DNA from: Burkholderia sp. WSM2232
GTDB lineage: Bacteria; Pseudomonadota; Gammaproteobacteria; Burkholderiales; Burkholderiaceae
Length of the DNA: 64,000 nt
Assembly (NCBI RefSeq): GCF_000472545.1
Contig: NZ_AWZV01000016.1
Location: forward strand, 1-64,000
Reading direction: 5' to 3'
Shown: positions 56,698 through 64,000 of the stretch, in pieces
Layout: the number at the start of each line of letters is the position of its first letter
How positions within the stretch are numbered: position 1 is the first letter of the stretch
The notes under the pieces: model-generated
The model's input: only the letters and a program-made list of their open reading frames with translations
Told to the model about the DNA's origin: nothing
Database searches by the model: none
Position numbers and translations under genes: made by a program

Positions 56698-57705
56698 ATG
56701 ATTCATCAACCGTCCGTTGCATCCAACGGGGCTGAGCAGGCCATCGCCGCCCGCATCGAAGCGGCCATGCCCACGCTCACGCCGATTCATCGGCGCATGG
56801 GCGAGTACGTGCTCGCCAATCTGTTTCGCGCGGCCACCATGCGGATCGACGAACTGGCGAGCGTGGTCGGCGCGTCTGTCGCAACGGCCAACCGCTTTGC
56901 CCGCACGCTCGGCTTCGATGGTTATCCGCAGTTTCGCGAGGCGCTCGTGCGCGGCTTCGAGGCGACGCTGGCACCGGTCGAGCGCTTGCGCAGCGCGCAG
57001 GAGTCGCTGGCCGCCGGCGACAACGTAGTGGACGCGTCGCTCGAACAGGCGGCCAACAATCTGCACCTCACGCGCACCGCCATCGACAACGCCGCCGCCG
57101 AAGCCGCGGTCGAAGCGATCCTCGCAGCGCGCCGCGTGTTCGTGCTCGGCGCGGGCACGAGCGCGTTTCTTGCCGGCTTGATGGAACACGGGCTGATGGC
57201 GTATCACGACAACGTGCAGTCGCTTGCATTCATTGGCGGTCCCTCGCATGCCGCGCGGCGCCTGTTCAATTGCGGCGAGGGCGACCTTGTGATCGGCATC
57301 GCGTTTCCGCGTTATGTCGACGACACGATCGAACTTGCGCGCCGCGCAGCCACGCGCGGCGCACGCGTGCTGGCGCTGACCGACGGACCGCGCTCGCCGC
57401 TCGCGCAATTCGCCGACCTGTCGCTGTATGTGCGCTCGGAACGCCGGCTTGCGGCGAACGCGGACGCGGCGGTGCTTGCCGTGATCGAGGCTCTGTGCGA
57501 CGCGGTTGCGTATCGCGCGAAGCGCTCAGTGAAAGCCGCCGCCGAAGTCACCGAATTCGTCTTGCCGTGGCTCACCGATCCGCTCTCCGTGTCCGCCCAT
57601 CCGGCAGGCAAAGCTTCGGGCGACGCCGCACGCGAATCGGCGCGCACGACTGTTGCCAAAGCTTCCACGACCAAAGCCAGACCCGAACCCAAATCCAAAC
57701 GATGA
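56698..57705 (+). CDS. RpiR/MurR-family transcriptional regulator
   Basis: This 335-residue protein has an N-terminal RpiR helix-turn-helix (about 20-95; [26 protein letters not shown]...[13 protein letters not shown]). A SIS domain (about 125-265; [15 protein letters not shown], then [16 protein letters not shown]) usually senses phosphosugars. Its stop overlaps the iaaA start (ATGA), so it is the first gene of an operon with iaaA and gsiABCD and probably regulates it. A Lys/Ala-rich tail follows the SIS domain. Confidence 0.93.
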   Translation: MIHQPSVASNGAEQAIAARIEAAMPTLTPIHRRMGEYVLANLFRAATMRIDELASVVGASVATANRFARTLGFDGYPQFREALVRGFEATLAPVERLRSAQESLAAGDNVVDASLEQAANNLHLTRTAIDNAAAEAAVEAILAARRVFVLGAGTSAFLAGLMEHGLMAYHDNVQSLAFIGGPSHAARRLFNCGEGDLVIGIAFPRYVDDTIELARRAATRGARVLALTDGPRSPLAQFADLSLYVRSERRLAANADAAVLAVIEALCDAVAYRAKRSVKAAAEVTEFVLPWLTDPLSVSAHPAGKASGDAARESARTTVAKASTTKARPEPKSKR

Positions 57706-58697
57706 ACACCAACGCAGTCATTGCCATTCACGGCGGCGCGGGCACGATTTTGCGCGCGTCGCTCTCGGCCAGCGCCGAGGCCGACTATCACGCGGCTTTG
57801 CACGCGGTGCTCACCGCCGGCCAGCGCGTGCTTGCCGAAGGCGGCAGCGCGCTCGACGCAGTGAGCGAAGCCGTGCGCCTGCTGGAAGACTGCCCGCTCT
57901 TCAACGCGGGCCACGGCGCGGTGTACACGGCGGCGGGCACACACGAACTCGACGCGGCGATCATGGACGGCAGTACCCTCGAAGCTGGCGCGGTGTGCTG
58001 CGTGAAGCGCGTGCGCAATCCGGTTCTGGCCGCGCGCCGCGTGCTCGAATGCAGCGAACACGTGCTTTTTACCGGCGAAGGGGCCGAGAGCTTCGCGGCC
58101 GCGCATGGGGTGGAATTCGTCGAGCCCGCGTACTTCGGCACCGAGGCGCGTCATCGTCAGTGGATGCTCGCGCGCGACCAGCAACGCGCGATGCTCGATC
58201 ACGATGGCGCGAGCTTTGCGTTTTCGTCGTCGGCAGCGGCTGGCGGCGAACCCACGCCGCACGAACCGATCGATCCGAACCGCAAGTTCGGCACGGTCGG
58301 CGCGGTTGCGCTCGACGCGCACGGCCACGTCGCCGCAGCGACCTCGACGGGCGGCATCACCAACAAGCAGGTGGGCCGCGTGGGCGACGCGCCGCTGATC
58401 GGCGCGGGCTGCTATGCCGACGACGCCACCTGCGCGGTGTCCACAACCGGCTCGGGCGAAATGTTCATGCGCATGGTCGCCGCTTACGACGTCGCCGCGC
58501 AAATGGCCTATCGCAACGTGTCTCTGCAGGAAGCCGCGCACGACGTGGTGATGAACCGCCTGCCGAAGATCGACGGCCGCGGCGGCCTGATCGCCGTGGA
58601 CGCGCGCGGCAACATCGTGCTGCCGTTCAATACCGAGGGCATGTACCGTGGTTTTGCGCATGTCGGCGCAACCCCGGTGACGGCCATCTACCGTTAG
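57702..58697 (+). CDS. iaaA: Isoaspartyl peptidase / L-asparaginase
   Basis: This 331-residue N-terminal nucleophile hydrolase cleaves beta-aspartyl dipeptides and asparagine. The precursor self-cleaves before Thr198 in [11 protein letters not shown], giving alpha and beta chains. IHGGAGT at the N terminus, [23 protein letters not shown] and [11 protein letters not shown] are typical. It is coupled to the RpiR gene and upstream of gsiA, as in E. coli iaaA-gsiABCD. Confidence 0.95.
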   Translation: MNTNAVIAIHGGAGTILRASLSASAEADYHAALHAVLTAGQRVLAEGGSALDAVSEAVRLLEDCPLFNAGHGAVYTAAGTHELDAAIMDGSTLEAGAVCCVKRVRNPVLAARRVLECSEHVLFTGEGAESFAAAHGVEFVEPAYFGTEARHRQWMLARDQQRAMLDHDGASFAFSSSAAAGGEPTPHEPIDPNRKFGTVGAVALDAHGHVAAATSTGGITNKQVGRVGDAPLIGAGCYADDATCAVSTTGSGEMFMRMVAAYDVAAQMAYRNVSLQEAAHDVVMNRLPKIDGRGGLIAVDARGNIVLPFNTEGMYRGFAHVGATPVTAIYR

Positions 58698-58755
58698 TTC
58701 GCTAACCTGAATATTGTTGGACAACGCCCGCGCGTTCGAACAGAAAGGAACCACC

Positions 58756-60678
<1,923 letters not shown>

Positions 60679-60782
60679 AAGAGCGGTCAAAGCAGTGAAC
60701 AACAAGCTCCGGCGCAATCCGCCGGAGCCAATCGTCGAAACCACAACCCAACCTGTCTCAACTTGCAGCCTGGAGCCCACTC

Positions 60783-62345
60783 ATGAACCTGCTGGTCCCG
60801 TCTTCTCCGTTTCGTTTGCGCGCGCTGCTCAGCGGCGGCGCAGTCGTGTTCGCGATGCTCGCGGGTAGCGCCGCGCATGCGCAAACCACGGCCGTGATGG
60901 CCGTTGCGTCGACCTTCACGACGCTCGATCCGTACGATGCCAACGACACGCTCTCGCAAGCCGTCGCGAAGTCGTTCTATCAAGGGCTGTTCGGCTTCGA
61001 CAAGGACATGAAGCTCGTCAACGTGCTCGCCGACAGCTACGAAGCAAGCCCGGACGCGCGCGTCTACACGTTCAAGCTGCGGCACGGCGTGAAGTTCCAG
61101 GACGGCACGGACTTCAATGCCGCGGCAGTGAAGGCGAACTTCGACCGCGTGACGGACCCGGCGAACAAGCTCAAGCGCTACAACATGTTCAACCGTATCG
61201 AGAAGACCGAGGTGGTCGATCCGTACACGGTGAAAATCACGCTCAAGGCGCCGTTCTCGGCGTTCGTCAACGTGCTCGCGCATCCGTCGGCGGTCATGAT
61301 TTCGCCGGACGCGCTGAAGAAATACGGCAAGGACATCGCGTTCCATCCGGTCGGCACGGGTCCGTTCGAATTCGTGAAGTGGGACCCGGCAGGCGACCTG
61401 ACGGTGAAGAAGTTCGCTGGCTACTGGAAGAAGGGCTACCCGAAGATCGATGCAATCGACTGGAAGCCGGTGGTCGACAACAATACGCGCGCTGCGCTCA
61501 TGCGCACCGGCGAAGCGGACTTCGCATTCCAGGTGCCGTTCGAACAGGCCGCGCAATTGCAGTCGAGCCCGAAGGTCGATCTGATCGCGTCGCCGTCGAT
61601 CATTCAGCGCTATATCAGCCTGAACATGAACCAGAAGCCGTTCGACAATCCGAAGGTGCGCGAGGCGCTGAACTATGCAGTCAACAAGGAGGCACTGACC
61701 AAGGTCGTGTTCGCCGGTTACGCGACGCCGGCTGACGGCGTCGTGCCGCAAGGCGTCGACTATGCGGTGAAGCTCGGGCCGTGGCCGTATGATCCGGCCA
61801 AGGCGCGCGCGCTGCTGAAGGAAGCGGGCTATCCGAACGGCTTCGAAACGACGCTGTGGTCCGCGTACAACTACTCGACCGCACAGAAGGTGATCCAGTT
61901 CGTGCAGCAGCAACTGGCGCAGGTCGGCATCAAGGCGCAGGTGGAAGCCCTCGAGGCGGGGCAGCGTGTCGCGAAGGTGGAAAGCGCGCAGGACGCGGCC
62001 ACCGCGCCGGTGCGTATGTACTACGCCGGCTGGTCTTCGTCGACGGGCGAGTCTGACTGGGCGATCACGCCGCTGCTCGCGTCGGTCTCGTTCCCGCCGA
62101 AGATGGTCAATACCGCGTACTACAAGAACGACACCGTCGACAGCGATCTGAAGCAGGCGCTCGAAACCACCGACCGCACGAAGAAGGCCGCGCTCTACAC
62201 GGATGCGCAAAAACGCATCTGGGCCGACGCGCCGTGGATTTTCCTCGTCAAGGAAAAGGTCGTGTATGCGCGCAGCAAACGTCTGTCGGGTGCTTACGTC
62301 GCGCCGGACGGTTCGTTCAACTTCGACGAAATCGCGATCAAGTAA
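60783..62345 (+). CDS. gsiB: Glutathione/peptide ABC importer, binding protein GsiB
   Basis: This 520-residue family 5 periplasmic binding protein has a Sec signal peptide (about 1-33, ending AHA before QTT). The family segment [25 protein letters not shown] is at about residues 97-122. It lies between gsiA and gsiC as in E. coli. The ligand may be glutathione or a dipeptide; the iaaA neighbour would fit isoaspartyl peptides. Confidence 0.93.
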   Translation: MNLLVPSSPFRLRALLSGGAVVFAMLAGSAAHAQTTAVMAVASTFTTLDPYDANDTLSQAVAKSFYQGLFGFDKDMKLVNVLADSYEASPDARVYTFKLRHGVKFQDGTDFNAAAVKANFDRVTDPANKLKRYNMFNRIEKTEVVDPYTVKITLKAPFSAFVNVLAHPSAVMISPDALKKYGKDIAFHPVGTGPFEFVKWDPAGDLTVKKFAGYWKKGYPKIDAIDWKPVVDNNTRAALMRTGEADFAFQVPFEQAAQLQSSPKVDLIASPSIIQRYISLNMNQKPFDNPKVREALNYAVNKEALTKVVFAGYATPADGVVPQGVDYAVKLGPWPYDPAKARALLKEAGYPNGFETTLWSAYNYSTAQKVIQFVQQQLAQVGIKAQVEALEAGQRVAKVESAQDAATAPVRMYYAGWSSSTGESDWAITPLLASVSFPPKMVNTAYYKNDTVDSDLKQALETTDRTKKAALYTDAQKRIWADAPWIFLVKEKVVYARSKRLSGAYVAPDGSFNFDEIAIK

Positions 62346-62456
62346 CGAGCCGGGCGTGTGGCGCTGCAAGTTCTGAAAGGACACGCGGCGCCGCACGTTC
62401 GCGTGAGCGCAGTACGTGATATTTCGTTGCCTGTATCATTGCCGGATTGAGCTTTA

Positions 62457-63377
62457 ATGCTGAACTTCCTCGTCAAACGTCTCTTTGGCTTGCTGCCGAC
62501 GCTCTTTATCGTCGCGGTGCTGGTCTTTCTATTCGTGCATCTTCTACCGGGCGATCCGGCGCGGCTCGCCGCCGGCCCGGATGCCGACGAAGCGACCGTC
62601 GCGCTGGTGCGCGCCGATCTCGGGCTGGACAAGCCGATGCCGCAGCAATTCGCGCGCTTCTTCGTGAAGATCGCGCATGGCGACTTCGGCACCTCGACGC
62701 GCAGCAAGCGGCCGGTCAGCGAGGAGATCGGCGAGCGCTTCATGCCTACGCTGCTGCTCACCATCGCAAGCATGGTATGGGCGGTGGTGCTCGGCATGGG
62801 CATCGGCATTGTCTCGGCGGTATGGCGCAATCGCTGGCCGGACCGGCTCGGTATGACGTTGGCCGTGTCGGGCATCTCGTTTCCCGCGTTCGCGCTCGGC
62901 ATGCTGCTGATGGAGGTCTTCTCGGTAAAGCTCGGCTGGTTGCCCATTGTCGGCGACGGTTCATGGCAGAGCTACATCCTGCCATCGCTCACGCTAGGCG
63001 CGGCTGTGGCGGCGGTGATGGCGCGCTTCACGCGCGCCTCCTTCGTCGAAGTGATGAATGAAGACTTTGTGCGTACCGCGCGCGCGAAGGGCGTGCCGGA
63101 GCGGCTCGTGATCGTCAAACATTGCCTGCGTAACGCCATGATTCCTGTCGTCACGATGATGGGGCTGCAATTCGGCTTTCTGCTCGGCGGCTCGATCGTG
63201 GTCGAAGTGGTGTTCAACTGGCCGGGGCTCGGGCGTCTGCTGGTGGATGCCGTGTCGATGCGCGACTACCCGGTGATTCAGGCGGAAGTACTGTTGTTCT
63301 CGCTGGAATTCATCATCATCAATCTGGTCGTGGACGTGTTGTACGCTGTGATCAATCCGACTATCCGTTTCAAGTGA
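62457..63377 (+). CDS. gsiC: Glutathione/peptide ABC importer permease GsiC
   Basis: This 306-residue DppB-type permease has six membrane helices, [16 protein letters not shown] after helix 1 and the coupling loop [30 protein letters not shown]. It starts 111 bases after gsiB and is followed by gsiD seven bases on. Confidence 0.94.
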   Translation: MLNFLVKRLFGLLPTLFIVAVLVFLFVHLLPGDPARLAAGPDADEATVALVRADLGLDKPMPQQFARFFVKIAHGDFGTSTRSKRPVSEEIGERFMPTLLLTIASMVWAVVLGMGIGIVSAVWRNRWPDRLGMTLAVSGISFPAFALGMLLMEVFSVKLGWLPIVGDGSWQSYILPSLTLGAAVAAVMARFTRASFVEVMNEDFVRTARAKGVPERLVIVKHCLRNAMIPVVTMMGLQFGFLLGGSIVVEVVFNWPGLGRLLVDAVSMRDYPVIQAEVLLFSLEFIIINLVVDVLYAVINPTIRFK

Positions 63378-63384
63378 GGCCCGC

Positions 63385-64000
63385 ATGAGCACGACAGCCA
63401 CCGAGCCGAATGCGGCCAAACCCGTGCGCGCCGAGCGCGCTATCCGTACGCCGTGGAGCGAGTTCTGGCGCAAGTTCCGCAAGCAGCACGTGGCGCTCGC
63501 CGCCGGTATTTTCGTGCTGCTGCTGGTCGCGCTCGCGATTGCCGCGCCGCATATCGTGCCCTACGACCCGGAGAATTTCTTCGACTACGACGCGTTGAAC
63601 GCAGGGCCTTCGGCTGCGCACTGGTTCGGCGTCGATTCATTGGGCCGCGACATTTTCAGCCGCATCGTCGGGGGCTCGCGCATCTCACTCGAAGCCGGAT
63701 TCCTTTCCGTTGCGATAGGCGCGGTGATCGGCACATTCTTCGGCTTGCTGGCGGGCTATTACGAAGGCTGGTGGGATCGCATCACGATGCGCGTGGCCGA
63801 CGTGCTGTTCGCTTTTCCGGGCATTCTGCTTGCCATTGGCGTGGTGGCGATTCTCGGCAACGGCATGATCAACGTGATCTGCGCGGTGGCAATCTTCAGT
63901 ATTCCGGCATTTGCGCGACTCGTGCGCGGCAACACGCTGATGCTCAAGCAACTCACGTATATCGAGGCGGCGCGCAGTATCGGCGCGTCGGACTGGACGA
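63385..64000 (+). CDS. gsiD: Glutathione/peptide ABC importer permease GsiD (cut by window end)
   Basis: The first 205 residues of a DppC-type permease are present. There is an N-terminal cytoplasmic part, helix 1 ([19 protein letters not shown]), the hallmark [21 protein letters not shown] and the start of the coupling loop ([13 protein letters not shown]). The frame is open to the last base, so the 3' end is outside the window. Confidence 0.92.
   Translation, partial: MSTTATEPNAAKPVRAERAIRTPWSEFWRKFRKQHVALAAGIFVLLLVALAIAAPHIVPYDPENFFDYDALNAGPSAAHWFGVDSLGRDIFSRIVGGSRISLEAGFLSVAIGAVIGTFFGLLAGYYEGWWDRITMRVADVLFAFPGILLAIGVVAILGNGMINVICAVAIFSIPAFARLVRGNTLMLKQLTYIEAARSIGASDWT

Overview
The window looks like chromosomal DNA of a Burkholderia sensu lato species, most likely Paraburkholderia. 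This rests on the high GC content, the codon usage and several familiar beta-proteobacterial gene neighbourhoods: coaBC-lspA-ileS-ribF, purN with an RNA methyltransferase, nadA-nadC facing nadB, radC-rpmB-rpmG, fkpB-ispH and livK/HMGF. No rRNA or tRNA gene, insertion sequence, integrase, phage or CRISPR array was seen. Most of the window is ordinary core and transport sequence.

Layout. 1-4.2 kb: a 13-bp tandem repeat, a CaiB/BaiF CoA-transferase with an unusual domain order, a GntR/UTRA regulator, a minisatellite-bearing gap, an aldo/keto reductase and a secreted Rap1a/Tai-like protein. 4.3-10 kb: a minus-strand peptide-type ABC importer (Tat-exported binding protein, two permeases, one fused two-domain ATPase). 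10.5-12.1 kb: a cupin with His-rich ends followed by a NiCoT nickel/cobalt transporter. 12.4-18.5 kb: a stand-alone EF-G gene, a DUF192 protein, a small Ala/Lys-rich secreted protein, rluE and icd. 18.8-21.4 kb: a compact accessory module that reads PAAR, DUF4123 chaperone, small co-chaperone, Tox-REase-5 nuclease, Imm52 immunity protein. It has the same gene order as the P. aeruginosa PAAR4-TecT-coTecT-TseT-TsiT type VI secretion cargo locus, with no secretion apparatus genes nearby.

21.5-35 kb: cspA, clpS-clpA, then a minus-strand run dut, LLM monooxygenase, coaBC, lspA, ileS, ribF, and a plus-strand run purN, RsmB-like methyltransferase, MscS-like channel. 36-43 kb: a fatty-acid desaturase, nadA-nadC, convergent nadB, rpmG-rpmB and radC (with an in-frame Ser/Glu minisatellite). 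43.4-50.5 kb: fkpB-ispH, then the branched-chain amino-acid importer livK/HMGF. The livK upstream region carries an NtrC-like site and a sigma-54-like -24/-12 element. 50.6-56.3 kb: a GNAT acetyltransferase, an argD-like aminotransferase, a ferredoxin-flavin reductase, a sugar-epimerase-like protein, a 62-residue membrane protein and rsuA.

56.7 kb to the end: an RpiR/SIS regulator, isoaspartyl peptidase iaaA and gsiABCD, a peptide/glutathione importer that runs off the right edge inside gsiD. Overlaps such as ATGA and TGATG show that many of these genes are translationally coupled. Rho-independent terminators bracket fusA, the Ala/Lys-rich gene, icd, cspA, clpA/dut, the desaturase, ispH, livK, livF/GNAT and rpmG.
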